39,493 nucleotides of DNA. Origin: Paraburkholderia sp. C35 (GTDB taxonomy: Bacteria; Pseudomonadota; Gammaproteobacteria; Burkholderiales; Burkholderiaceae). Positions within the stretch are counted from its first letter, which is position 1. The number at the start of each line of letters is the position of its first letter. Positions 8,681-16,410 of this stretch are shown one piece after another. The notes under the pieces were generated by a model. The model did no database searches and was not told the origin of the DNA. It saw only the letters and a list, made by a program, of their open reading frames with translations. Where the stretch lies: positions 1 through 39,493 of the forward strand of contig NZ_QBUY01000085.1 of NCBI RefSeq assembly GCF_003121405.1. The letters run 5' to 3'. The position numbers and the translations under genes were made by a program.

Positions 8681-9238
8681 ATGGCCCGTCTCGCAATCCC
8701 CTCGAAAGAAGCCGCTCCTGCCAAGGCGCAACCGATTCTCGCGAGCTACGAAAAAGTTCTCGGCGTGATTCCCAACTTCTTCGCCCTGATCTCGCAATCC
8801 CCCGACGCCCTGAAGGCGCTCGCCGACATGCACGGCGCGCTCGGTAAAAGCCTGGGGCACAAGACTCGCGAGCGCATCCATGTGATGACCGCCGAAGTGA
8901 ACGGCTGCAACTACTGCCTGTCCGCTCACACTTACCTCGGCGGCAAGCTGCAGGGGCTGACGGCTGAAGACATGGAACTCAACCGTGACGGTCATTCGAC
9001 TGATAGCAAGGCTGACGCTGCGCTGCAGTTCGCGTACAAGATCGCCACATCGCGTGGCCACATCGAAGACTCGGATGTCGAAGCCGTGCGTGCCGCGGGT
9101 TACACCGACGAACAGATCGTCGACATCGTTGCCGAAACCGCATTCAGTTTCATTACCAACCTGTTCAACAACACTTTCAAGACCGATATCGACGCGACGT
9201 TCCCGACGCTCCAGACCCGGTCCCGTCAGGTGGATTGA
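8681..9238 (+). CDS. AhpD-like carboxymuconolactone decarboxylase family protein (peroxidase-related)
   Basis: A 185-residue member of the AhpD/carboxymuconolactone decarboxylase fold. The redox signature ExNxCxxCxxxH is complete: Glu72, Asn74, Cys76, Cys79, His83 (EVNGCNYCLSAH), the arrangement that in AhpD carries out alkyl-hydroperoxidase chemistry through the CxxC pair and a proton relay. The start has GGAGA seven bases upstream. It stands alone between a LysR gene and a terminator-like hairpin. The role is most likely detoxification of an organic peroxide or a reactive compound sensed by the LysR regulator; many such proteins have no known substrate. Confidence 0.9.
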   Translation: MARLAIPSKEAAPAKAQPILASYEKVLGVIPNFFALISQSPDALKALADMHGALGKSLGHKTRERIHVMTAEVNGCNYCLSAHTYLGGKLQGLTAEDMELNRDGHSTDSKADAALQFAYKIATSRGHIEDSDVEAVRAAGYTDEQIVDIVAETAFSFITNLFNNTFKTDIDATFPTLQTRSRQVD

Positions 9239-9250
9239 AGATCGGTTGGA

Positions 9251-9280
9251 CCGGATGCCCGTATCAGGCGTCCGGCTTTC
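9251..9280 (+). terminator. probable intrinsic terminator of the AhpD-like gene
   Basis: CCGGATGCC and GGCGTCCGG form a 9-bp stem (one G-U pair) around a 7-base loop, 12 bases after the stop codon, followed by CTTTCC. The U tract is short, so efficiency is uncertain. Confidence 0.55.
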
Positions 9281-9360
9281 CAGTCTCGACCGCGAATTGC
9301 TCTCTTCTGATCACGCGCGCGTCTTCCCATCGGCCCGCCGGTACCAGCCAAAAATCGAGC

Positions 9361-9391
9361 AGCAGGGGCATCGCCTGAAGTGGCCCCTGCT
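9361..9391. terminator. second hairpin in the same gap
   Basis: AGCAGGGGC and GCCCCTGCT pair perfectly over 9 bp across a 13-base loop. There is no T run after it on the plus strand. It may back up the terminator at 9251 or end the leftward TetR transcript (stop at 9597). The remainder of 9239-9596 contains no gene that I can support. Confidence 0.4.
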
Positions 9392-9596
9392 TACATCTCA
9401 CGCAACCGCTCTCTGTCATACCGTCAGAAAATTGGAGCATTCACGCGTTCAGATTGTTGGAGGCTTCCTGACTGCGTTTGACGTCTGAATGTCCGCATTC
9501 CGTTGCCGGCGAATGTCATTTTGTGCCGACCTCTGCCCGCTACGGTCGTGAGCATTGACGACGGGATGCTGTGCACGAGCGGCGGACATGACTTCA

Positions 9597-10151
9597 TCAG
9601 CCCAGGGCTGCTCGCGTTTCGCGAAGAATTTCTTCTGATAGTTGAGGGTCATCGACTGCCCGAGCCAGAACAATCGCTCCGACGATGCTCGAAAGCGCAT
9701 GGATCGCATGACGACTGGCATTTTTCTTCTTTGCCTTCGCGAGCGATTCGGTAAAGCCTTCGACCATACCTGCCACATGCCGGGTGAATGCGCATTGAGC
9801 TGCAGGTTCGCGAGCAATCTCACCCGCTAACGCCGACATCAGGCAGCCGTTTCCCCTGTCGTCGCGATGCTCTTCGCTGAGGTACTCATCCAGGAATTGA
9901 CCCAGCGACTGACCGGCAGTGGCACCGTCTCTCATCGCGGCCAGCGCTTTCATCGATGCATCGCCGATGCTTTCGGAGATCAGGTCTTCTTTGGATTCGA
10001 AGTGATTGTAGAAGGCGCCATGTGTCAGACCTGTCGCCTTCATGATTTCGCTGACGCTGACCCCGGAAAACCCGCGTTCACGAAAAAGAATGGAAGCTTG
10101 CTCGAGGATGCGAGCGTGCTTTTCGGCCGTTTCCTCTGGCGGGTAACGCAT
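9597..10151 (-). CDS. TetR/AcrR family transcriptional regulator
   Basis: A 184-residue TetR repressor. The HTH is at about residues 10-55 (ILEQASILFRERGFSGVSVSEIM then GLTHGAFYNHFESKEDL), close to the AcrR/NemR-like branch with a short C-terminal domain. I chose the ATG at 10151, preceded by GGAGG four bases upstream, over a longer frame starting at 10190. It is divergent from the NmrA-like gene. Its own promoter has a perfect TATAAT (10198-10193 on the minus strand), and the intergenic region carries repeated CATCATG half-sites, so it very probably represses both itself and the neighbour. Confidence 0.9.
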   Translation of the reverse strand: MRYPPEETAEKHARILEQASILFRERGFSGVSVSEIMKATGLTHGAFYNHFESKEDLISESIGDASMKALAAMRDGATAGQSLGQFLDEYLSEEHRDDRGNGCLMSALAGEIAREPAAQCAFTRHVAGMVEGFTESLAKAKKKNASRHAIHALSSIVGAIVLARAVDDPQLSEEILRETRAALG

Positions 10152-10192
10152 ACGTCCTCCGTAAGATCGAGAAAAATTTGTTGACTCCAAAC

Positions 10193-10283
10193 ATTATACC
10201 CATCATGCTTGGCGAACTGAAGCATGACACCCATCATGTTCGATCGAGCGAGCGTTGGCGCTCGCTAACATGATGACCATACT
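10193..10283. promoter_or_regulatory. TetR/NmrA divergent promoter and operator region
   Basis: The leftward promoter has TATAAT on the minus strand (10198-10193). The rightward one may be TTGGCG (10255-10260), 17 bases, CATACT (10278-10283). ACCCATCATG occurs twice as a direct repeat at 10198-10207 and 10229-10238, exactly 31 bases apart, and a third copy of the CATCATG core is inverted at 10269-10275. Between them AGCGAGCG-TTGG-CGCTCGCT (10247-10266) forms a perfect 8-bp dyad nested within the outer CATCATGTT/AACATGATG pair. These look like operator half-sites for the TetR regulator. Confidence 0.6.
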
Positions 10284-10345
10284 GTTCCATCTGTGGTCAC
10301 ACGTTGCCTTCCGTGACCAGGTTGGCTCAATAGTCGGAGATTGTT

Positions 10346-11209
10346 ATGAAGAGATTTCTCGTTACAGGTTCCACGGGTGCGACGGGCACGCCCACGGTTC
10401 GCCTGCTGCTCGCAAATGGCCATGCCGTCAAAGCGTTCGTTCGACGTGAGGACGAACGTTCTCAGGCGCTGCAGGATCTGGGCGCCGAGATCGTGGTCGG
10501 TGACATGCTGAACCTCAAAGACATCCGTGGTGCGATGGCAGGCGTCGATGGCGCCTACTTCTGTTATCCGTTGACGCAGGGTGCTGTAGAAGCAGCCGCG
10601 ATATTTGCGCAGGCTGCAAGTGAGCACAACGTGAAGCAGATCGTCTACATGTCGCACCGACAGTCACGCCCGGACGCACGTAGCCCGGCAACATTGGGGC
10701 ATTGGCTTTCCGAGCAGATATTCAACCGCTCCGGCGTTCCGACCGCGCATCTTCGAGTGAACCTCTTCATGGAATGGATGCTGTACGCGTCCCCTTTGAT
10801 CCGCGCTGGTCGTTATCTGACACCATTTGACCCGGATAGCCGGTTCGTCCCCATCGCTGCGGTCGATATCGCTCACATCATTGTCGAGATTCTCGAAAAT
10901 CCCCAGGCATTCGGTACCAGGGCGATTCCGATCACGGGTTCCGTCGAAGTCAGCCACATCGAACTCGCGAGCATTCTCACGAGAATCCTCGGGAAAGAGG
11001 TTCGCTTCGAGCAGGTCTCGCTGGATGAATTTGTAAAGACCCTTGGCCTGGACGGCGATCCTTCGTTCGCAGCGCATTTCAAGGAACTCAAAGTCGATCA
11101 GCAGGAAGGACGGCTGGTCGGCGTCGACAACAGTGCGACAGAAATCATTGGTCGACCGTTGATGTCACCGGAGCAGTTCATTGCTGAGCATCGCCATCTT
11201 CTTGCGTAG
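10346..11209 (+). CDS. NmrA-like NAD(P)H-binding atypical SDR
   Basis: A 287-residue atypical short-chain dehydrogenase of the NmrA/SDR-a group. The nucleotide-binding motif GSTGATG is at residues 8-14, followed by the Arg-rich segment VRRED that in relatives contacts the NADP phosphate. The catalytic YxxxK of classical SDRs is not present as such, as in NmrA-type sensors and quinone reductases of the QorB type. The C-terminal half resembles the substrate domain (FVPIAAVDIAHIIVEIL, then ITGSVEVSHIELASIL). Start at 10346 is the only reasonable ATG. It is divergent from a TetR repressor, an arrangement common for inducible quinone or aldehyde defence genes. The substrate is unknown. Confidence 0.88.
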   Translation: MKRFLVTGSTGATGTPTVRLLLANGHAVKAFVRREDERSQALQDLGAEIVVGDMLNLKDIRGAMAGVDGAYFCYPLTQGAVEAAAIFAQAASEHNVKQIVYMSHRQSRPDARSPATLGHWLSEQIFNRSGVPTAHLRVNLFMEWMLYASPLIRAGRYLTPFDPDSRFVPIAAVDIAHIIVEILENPQAFGTRAIPITGSVEVSHIELASILTRILGKEVRFEQVSLDEFVKTLGLDGDPSFAAHFKELKVDQQEGRLVGVDNSATEIIGRPLMSPEQFIAEHRHLLA

Positions 11210-11663
11210 ACCTTAAAGCATCGTCGGGCGAGGATGCGAATATTGCGTGTGTTGAGTTGCGCGGACGTATGCCGGGATAGGATTTATGAATCAGCCCTCC
11301 TATTTCATCGGGGGATCATCCTCAGTGACATGTGCGTCAACGGTGCCGCACATGTCTAGTGAACCGGATGGCATCGATGCGAAGCAACCATCACCGATGC
11401 CACTTCGCACGGTCGATTGTAGCCGGCAGCGGTAAGTGCGCTGTTATTGCCGCTAACAAGAACTGACAATCTGAAAGAAGCGCCGAGCGATATCTGAAAG
11501 TAGTGAGCGATAGAAAACTGTACCAATTGAAGCGGACATTGGAATGTTCGTAGAGACCCGCGCGTTCAGCCGACAACTGATCCACTTATGCCACAATAGC
11601 CGCCGAATCAAAACCTGAAAGCGAAGATCTTGACCGCCGCCCAGGCATCAATCCGGTGAAATC
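11210..11663. other. gene-free stretch with a perfect inverted repeat
   Basis: No credible coding sequence. The only clear structure is the 10-bp inverted repeat at 11327-11356, listed separately. Base composition is less GC-rich towards 11450-11600, just ahead of the isolated gene at 11664. Confidence 0.4.
11327..11356. repeat. perfect 10-bp inverted repeat
   Basis: GACATGTGCG (11327-11336) and CGCACATGTC (11347-11356) are exact complements separated by 10 bases. No T tract follows on either strand, so it is not a standard terminator. It could be a dispersed palindromic element, an insertion-sequence remnant or a protein site; the sequence alone does not decide. Confidence 0.6.
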
Positions 11664-12398
11664 ATGCTCAAGCACGACGTCCAAGCGGTGCTGAACTCTT
11701 ACTATGCAGAGGCGCTCGCCGAGGCCAAAGCTGGCTTCATTCAACACTTCCGCGAGCTGTCAGCGCCGTTTCTGCTTAGCGTATCTCAGGCTTACCTCGA
11801 TGCGCCCGTCCGCGTGATGTTCATCGGGAAGGAAACTAACGGTTGGTGTGGCAAGCTGGGAGCCTTCTACGAACGTCCGGACAGCGTCGATGCCGTAAAA
11901 GATCGCTACGAGAATCAACTTACCCTTGGCACTGGCAATAGTGAATTCTTGCGGCAGTGGAAGCGGTTTGCCGATGCGTTCGCTAGAGGCGATCGGGCGG
12001 CTGTTTGCTGGAACAACCTAATGAAGATGGACTGGCACCGACCGAAGCGCGGCTACTCTCGTACCTCGATCGGGCATTCCACTCATTTGTTTAATTTTTC
12101 GGTGGCGGCCGTCCAGTTCGAAATTGAACTCCTTAAGCCAGATCTGATCATCTTCGGTAGCGGCCATACGTACGATCGCGCCTTGAAAGCAGTACTTCCG
12201 AAGCGTCAGACTTTGAAAGTAGAGCCAAAGGCTCTTTGGCACTTTCGATCCAACGGCATTGAATGTTTCAGGACATTTCATCCAGATGCGTGGGACAACC
12301 ATGCTCCAAGACCAATCAAAGATTACTACCGGGAGATTATCGACACGGCTTCGAAGGCGTTCGCTGAGCGCCTACCGATTCCGCAGGCGTCCGCATAG
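11664..12398 (+). CDS. hypothetical protein, possibly uracil-DNA-glycosylase-like fold
   Basis: A 244-residue protein I cannot assign to a named family with certainty. Visible features are a hydrophobic strand ending VRVMFIGKETNGW near residues 49-61, a second strand LIIFGSGHTYD near 157-167, and CFRTFHPDAW near 197-206. A beta-strand ending in G-x-E/D-x-N followed later by an H-P motif is reminiscent of the uracil-DNA glycosylase superfamily (first strand motif and HPS loop), so a nucleic-acid base-excision or nuclease-like role is possible. There is no signal peptide or membrane segment. It stands alone, with about 450 gene-free bases before and 700 after, and no operon partner. Such isolated genes in Burkholderiaceae are often horizontally acquired. 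The function is not known. Confidence 0.72.
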   Translation: MLKHDVQAVLNSYYAEALAEAKAGFIQHFRELSAPFLLSVSQAYLDAPVRVMFIGKETNGWCGKLGAFYERPDSVDAVKDRYENQLTLGTGNSEFLRQWKRFADAFARGDRAAVCWNNLMKMDWHRPKRGYSRTSIGHSTHLFNFSVAAVQFEIELLKPDLIIFGSGHTYDRALKAVLPKRQTLKVEPKALWHFRSNGIECFRTFHPDAWDNHAPRPIKDYYREIIDTASKAFAERLPIPQASA

Positions 12399-13109
12399 GC
12401 TACCTTCTTCTCAACATTCTTCTGCACGTTCGTACGGCGTGCTGACGCTATGTCGACGGTCCGGGACGCGGTCCATTTGACGTTCTCGTGCTCACGCGCT
12501 TTCTAGTCTCATGAACAACTCTTTGTGCTGAGAGTAGATTACGGCAAGTCGCAATCTATAGTCATCTTCCAAATATCTCTTCGTTCCGGCTGCAGGCATG
12601 CGGGCCGCACGACACTGTGAATGTCGTCTCTGAACGAGCTTTATCCGTGCACGCTGCTTCATGATTCGTCCGAGGTAGGGGGATCGGCCGCTCGATTGTC
12701 CGTGATTCGCGCCCGTGTGTCGATTGACCGTTTCTGGCCGACCGCAGTCCAATAGCGCACGAACAAGGTGCTCCAGCGATGATATTTCGTATTCGGCGCA
12801 AGTCGACGCACCCGGGACTTTCGATCGAGCACTCCGTCTACGGCGGCTTTCACAGTACAAGAGCTATTGAACGTTCGCCAGTTGCAGCAGCGCTTCGGGC
12901 TTTGACCCGGTCAACGTAACCATGAGCTTAATGCCTTCTTTGCCGTGATAGCTCGCGCCTTATCACAGTAATTCCCCTGGGTCGGGCATCGCGTGTGCGA
13001 ATCCGCCGGCTGATCGGCGATTGCAAATGTCGTGCTTTGGGTAGTTTGAGCACCGGACATTCCATCATGGAGCGCCGCGTTATCGTGCACGACGAACTGC
13101 ATGGCGCGT
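12399..13109. other. long gene-poor stretch
   Basis: About 700 bases without a gene I can support. Open frames on the minus strand (for example 12492-12860) start at rare codons, lack ribosome sites, and have Arg/Ser-rich translations unlike any family, although the last 30 residues of that frame (YLEDDYRLRLAVIY and on) look more protein-like and could be a remnant. Together with the gap at 11210-11663 it brackets the isolated gene at 11664, suggesting an old insertion or deletion site. Confidence 0.4.
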
Positions 13110-13946
13110 TTAAATGACGACGTCATGCTCATCGCGTTCAAACCAGTCTGGATTGCGCTGCGCCACGGGCCCAAGCGACACCAGAATCTCCCGCAGATGC
13201 GCGCGCATCGCGTTTTCCGCGGCGTCGGGATCGTGCGCCTTGAGCCCGCTCACGATCAGCGCGTGCTGTTTGATCAGCAAGTCCAGCGGCGACACTTCAT
13301 GCAGACTCAGATAGCGCACACGGTCCATTTGCGCCTTGATGTCCTGGATCGTTTCCCACGCCGCAACGCAATCGATAGATTGGGCGATCAGGAAGTGAAA
13401 CTGCTCATCGCAGGCGAGAAAGGCAGCCGTATCGTTGAGCTTCGCTGCCGCCTTCTGCTCGCGCAGGTTGGCAGCAAGCTCCGCGAGTTGCGCATCGGTG
13501 ATGGCATCAGCGGCCTTGCGCACGACGGCAGCCTCGATCGCCTCGCGAATGAAACGCCCTTCGCGCACCTTACGCGGGGAAATCCGCTTCACGAACGTGC
13601 CCCGCTGCGGCAACACCTGCAGCACGCCGGCTTCGACGAGTTTGATGAATGCTTCGCGTACGGGCTGCCGGGATACCTGAAACATCTCCGACACCTCTTT
13701 CTCTGAAAGAGGCGTGCCGGGCGCGAGCAGGCCGGTGAAGATCGCCTCGCGTAGCGAGCGGAAAATCTGCTTGCCGATTGGTTCGTGCGATTCGACCGAC
13801 AAACCCTGCAGCGCGCCGCGCAGCGGTGGTTTTGACTCGCCATCGCTAACCGCGCGCGGCTGGCTCGCGACAGGGGCAGCCGTCAGCGCAACGGCTTTTT
13901 TTCCACGCCGCGATGCGGCCTTCGGACTTGCAATTTTCGTGTCCAT
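13110..13946 (-). CDS. GntR family regulator with FCD domain
   Basis: A 278-residue FadR-subfamily GntR regulator. An Ala/Lys-rich leader of about 50 residues is followed by the winged HTH (about 56-120: IGKQIFRSLREAIFTGLLAPGTPL, then VSRQPVREAFIKLVEAG) and an all-helical FCD ligand domain (about 125-265) with the usual metal-ligand Asp and His residues (DEQFHFLIA, KQHALI, HLRE). FCD regulators of sugar-acid operons bind a hexuronate or hexonate. It is the last gene of the leftward cassette, 30 bases after the ACS-family transporter gene. The motif at 13977-13992, just upstream, is repeated in the promoter region of the cassette at 19065-19080, which points to autoregulation and control of the whole cluster. 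Confidence 0.92.
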   Translation of the reverse strand: MDTKIASPKAASRRGKKAVALTAAPVASQPRAVSDGESKPPLRGALQGLSVESHEPIGKQIFRSLREAIFTGLLAPGTPLSEKEVSEMFQVSRQPVREAFIKLVEAGVLQVLPQRGTFVKRISPRKVREGRFIREAIEAAVVRKAADAITDAQLAELAANLREQKAAAKLNDTAAFLACDEQFHFLIAQSIDCVAAWETIQDIKAQMDRVRYLSLHEVSPLDLLIKQHALIVSGLKAHDPDAAENAMRAHLREILVSLGPVAQRNPDWFERDEHDVVI

Positions 13947-13976
13947 ACCGGGTAATCGAAGACTAATGTGGCAAAA

Positions 13977-13992
13977 CTACCATACTAGTTTA
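13977..13992. promoter_or_regulatory. candidate GntR operator upstream of its own gene
   Basis: CTACCATACTAGTTTA overlaps the last codons of the MFS gene and lies 31-46 bases before the GntR start. It matches the sequence at 19065-19080 at 14 of 16 positions; the two differences are A/T swaps. Recurrence at the two places where a local regulator should bind supports an operator. Confidence 0.55.
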
Positions 13993-15275
13993 CGCTCTGC
14001 CGGCTCTTTTTGCGACCTGGGTTCACGGATGAAAACGAGCGCACACAGCGCGCCGATCACGGCGATCGCGCCTGCCAGCACGAACGCACTGCCGTACGCA
14101 CCGTGTGTCGCCTGTACGATGAAGCCCGTCACGGCCGGTCCGATCACGCCTGCGAGATTGGCCAGCAGATGCACGAAGCCGCCCACGCCGCCCACGTTCT
14201 CGCGGCGCACGGTGTCCTGAATCACCGCCCAGTAGACGGAGCCCGTGACATACAGGAAGAAGATCGACACCGACATCAGTGCAACCGCGCCCTGCATGCT
14301 CTGCACGCGTCCGGCAAAACCGACGCACACAGCCGCCGCGCCGAGACACACCGACAGCACGATCCGGCGCGACAACAATGGCTTACCCGTCAGGCGCAAG
14401 ATGAAGTCTGTGATGAAGCCGCCCGCCGCCAGCCCGATACTGCCGAGCACCCATGGGATCACCGTCGCGATACTCATATCGCGCAGCGACATGTGATGCG
14501 CTTCCGTCAGATACGTGGGGAACCACGACAGGAAAAAGAACAGCACATAGTTGTACGAGAAGAACGCAAGTGCGGTGGCCAGAATGATGGGTTGCTTCAG
14601 GTAGAAGCCGAGTCCCGTCTTCTTGCCGTCAGGCGCATGTTCCATCGACGAAGCTTGCTGCTGGCCCGCGACGATCAGATCGAGTTCGGCCGGCGTCACA
14701 CGCCGGTTCTGCTGCGGATGCTCGGTGGTGGTCATCGACCACAGCACGAGCCACGCGAGGCCGAACACCATGATCGCGACGAATGCCCAGCGCCAACCAA
14801 ACTGGATCGCCATATAGCCGACGACGGGCCCCGCAAGCGCACCGCCCAGCGGCGTACCCGAACTGATGACACCGATCGCGCTCGCCACTTCACGGCGCGG
14901 AAACCAGTTGTTCACCATCTTGCTATTCGACGAACTGAACGGGCCCTCGCCCATGCCGAACAGCACGCGTAGCACGATCAGCGAGACGATTCCACTCGCA
15001 AGCGCCGTGGCGCCGCAGAAGATCGACCAGATGCCCATCGCGCCACCGAACACTTTCTTCGCGCCGAATTTATCGGACGCCACGCCGCCGATGAAATTGA
15101 ACAGCGCATAGCCGATGAAGAAGCTGCTGAACACGATGCCCATCTCGGCATGCGAGAAGTTCAGGTCTTTCTGGATCAGCGGCGCGGCAATCGATAGCGC
15201 CGCGCGGTCGAGGTAATTGATGACGCCCGCGAGAAACAGCAGGCTGACGACGAACCATCGCTGGCTCTTGATCAT
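13977..15275 (-). CDS. MFS transporter, anion:cation symporter (hexuronate/galactonate type)
   Basis: A 432-residue, 12-TM major facilitator of the ACS family, whose characterised members (ExuT, DgoT, GudP) import hexuronates, galactonate or glucarate with protons. Visible signatures are the N-terminal RWFVVSLLFLAGVINYLDRAALSIA, the loop 2-3 motif GxxSDKFGAKK as GGVASDKFGAKK, and VLFGMGEGPFSSSNSKMVNNWFPRREVASA of helix 4-5, all typical of ACS. I start it at the ATG at 15275 (GGAG nine bases upstream) instead of the longer frame from 15323. It sits between the alcohol dehydrogenase and GntR genes, so L-idonate, L-gulonate or a hexuronate is the likely cargo. Confidence 0.92.
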   Translation of the reverse strand: MIKSQRWFVVSLLFLAGVINYLDRAALSIAAPLIQKDLNFSHAEMGIVFSSFFIGYALFNFIGGVASDKFGAKKVFGGAMGIWSIFCGATALASGIVSLIVLRVLFGMGEGPFSSSNSKMVNNWFPRREVASAIGVISSGTPLGGALAGPVVGYMAIQFGWRWAFVAIMVFGLAWLVLWSMTTTEHPQQNRRVTPAELDLIVAGQQQASSMEHAPDGKKTGLGFYLKQPIILATALAFFSYNYVLFFFLSWFPTYLTEAHHMSLRDMSIATVIPWVLGSIGLAAGGFITDFILRLTGKPLLSRRIVLSVCLGAAAVCVGFAGRVQSMQGAVALMSVSIFFLYVTGSVYWAVIQDTVRRENVGGVGGFVHLLANLAGVIGPAVTGFIVQATHGAYGSAFVLAGAIAVIGALCALVFIREPRSQKEPAERKLVW

Positions 15276-15332
15276 GGTGAATGTCTCCAGTGTTCCGCCT
15301 CTTTGTCTGCGCGAGCGGTTCATGTGGAAAAG

Positions 15333-16370
15333 TCAGTCGAAGTGCAAATGAACCTTCATCGATTGCGCGCGGTCATGCGCGACTTCGAAGGCGCGATTGG
15401 CTTCTCCGAGCGGGAACGCGTGTGTCATCAGCGGACGCAGATCGATCTTGTGCGCGCCGAGTTCGTCGGCTGCGACGGCGTATTCGTCGGTGAAGCGGAA
15501 CGAGCCTTGATAGCGAAGCTCCTTCGACATCACGAGATTCGCCGCCACGGGCGACTGCCCCGCCGGCAGATTGCCGACCTGAATGACCGTGCCGCCCGCA
15601 CGCGCCGCACGCAGTGCCGTATCGAGGCCCGCGGTACTGCCCGACGCTTCCAGCACCACGTCGAAGGTGCCGCGCTGCTGCGCCCACTGATCGATGCGAG
15701 CGTTATCACTTGCGAGCACGGTTTCGTCGGCGCCGAGTCGCGCCGCCATCTGCAAGGCTTTTTCCGCGAGATCTAGCGCAACGATGCGATGCGCGCCGGC
15801 ACGCTTCGCCACCGCGAGCAGAATGCAACCGATCGGTCCACAACCCACCAGCAACACCTTCGCGCCGACGAGCGAACCGGCGAGACGCAATGCATGCAGC
15901 GCCACCGCAAGCGGTTCGGCCATTGACGCCTGCGCGAAATCGAGTCCGTCCGGCACGGGCACGCACTGTTGTGCGCTCACGGCAATGAACTGGCGGAACA
16001 TGCCCTGCATGTGCGGAAACGTCGATGCGCTGCCCATGAAGCGCATGTTCAGGCAATGGTTCGGCATTCCCTTGATGCAGTATCGACAGGTGCCGCAACT
16101 GAGTCCGGGATTCACCGCCACGCGTTGCCCGACGGTCAGACCGCTTACGCCCTCGCCTAGCGCTGCAACTTCGCCTGCAACCTCATGGCCCAGCACGAAC
16201 GGCTCGCGCACCGCGAAGTCGCCGCTCTTGCCTTTGAAGTAATACGAGAGATCCGAGCCGCAGATGCCGCCGGCGCGCACGCGAATCTGCACCTGACCCG
16301 CTTGCGGTTGAGGTTCATCGAGTTCGTCGATGAGTAGTTTCTTCGGTTCGTGGAGAACGGCTGCGAACAT
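15333..16370 (-). CDS. zinc-dependent L-idonate/L-gulonate 5-dehydrogenase-like
   Basis: A 345-residue zinc alcohol dehydrogenase of the medium-chain family, closest in style to L-idonate 5-dehydrogenase (IdnD). Catalytic zinc ligands are Cys37 (GGICGSD) and His62-Glu63 (GHE); the structural zinc site is Cys92, Cys95, Cys98 and Cys106; the Rossmann motif is GCGPIG. The start is the ATG at 16370 with AGG nine bases upstream, or the ATG at 16379 three codons earlier. IdnD oxidises C5 of L-idonate to 5-keto-D-gluconate; relatives oxidise L-gulonate to D-fructuronate. The neighbours (fructuronate reductase-like and mannonate dehydratase genes) only connect if the product is D-fructuronate, so L-gulonate 5-dehydrogenase is my preferred reading. 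That is inferred from context. Confidence 0.88.
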   Translation of the reverse strand: MFAAVLHEPKKLLIDELDEPQPQAGQVQIRVRAGGICGSDLSYYFKGKSGDFAVREPFVLGHEVAGEVAALGEGVSGLTVGQRVAVNPGLSCGTCRYCIKGMPNHCLNMRFMGSASTFPHMQGMFRQFIAVSAQQCVPVPDGLDFAQASMAEPLAVALHALRLAGSLVGAKVLLVGCGPIGCILLAVAKRAGAHRIVALDLAEKALQMAARLGADETVLASDNARIDQWAQQRGTFDVVLEASGSTAGLDTALRAARAGGTVIQVGNLPAGQSPVAANLVMSKELRYQGSFRFTDEYAVAADELGAHKIDLRPLMTHAFPLGEANRAFEVAHDRAQSMKVHLHFD

Positions 16371-16410
16371 GGTAGTCATCCTGTATCGAGGTCTTGCTGT
16401 ATCGGCGCGC

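Noticed and set aside
8523..8768. 81-codon frame overlapping the LysR stop
   Set aside because: Its ATG overlaps the LysR stop, but no ribosome site or known family supports it, and it runs through the promoter and into the AhpD-like gene in another frame.
12492..12860. 122-codon minus-strand open frame in the long gap
   Set aside because: It begins at a TTG without a ribosome site, is Arg/Ser-rich and matches no family. Only its last 30 residues look protein-like, which is too little to call a gene.
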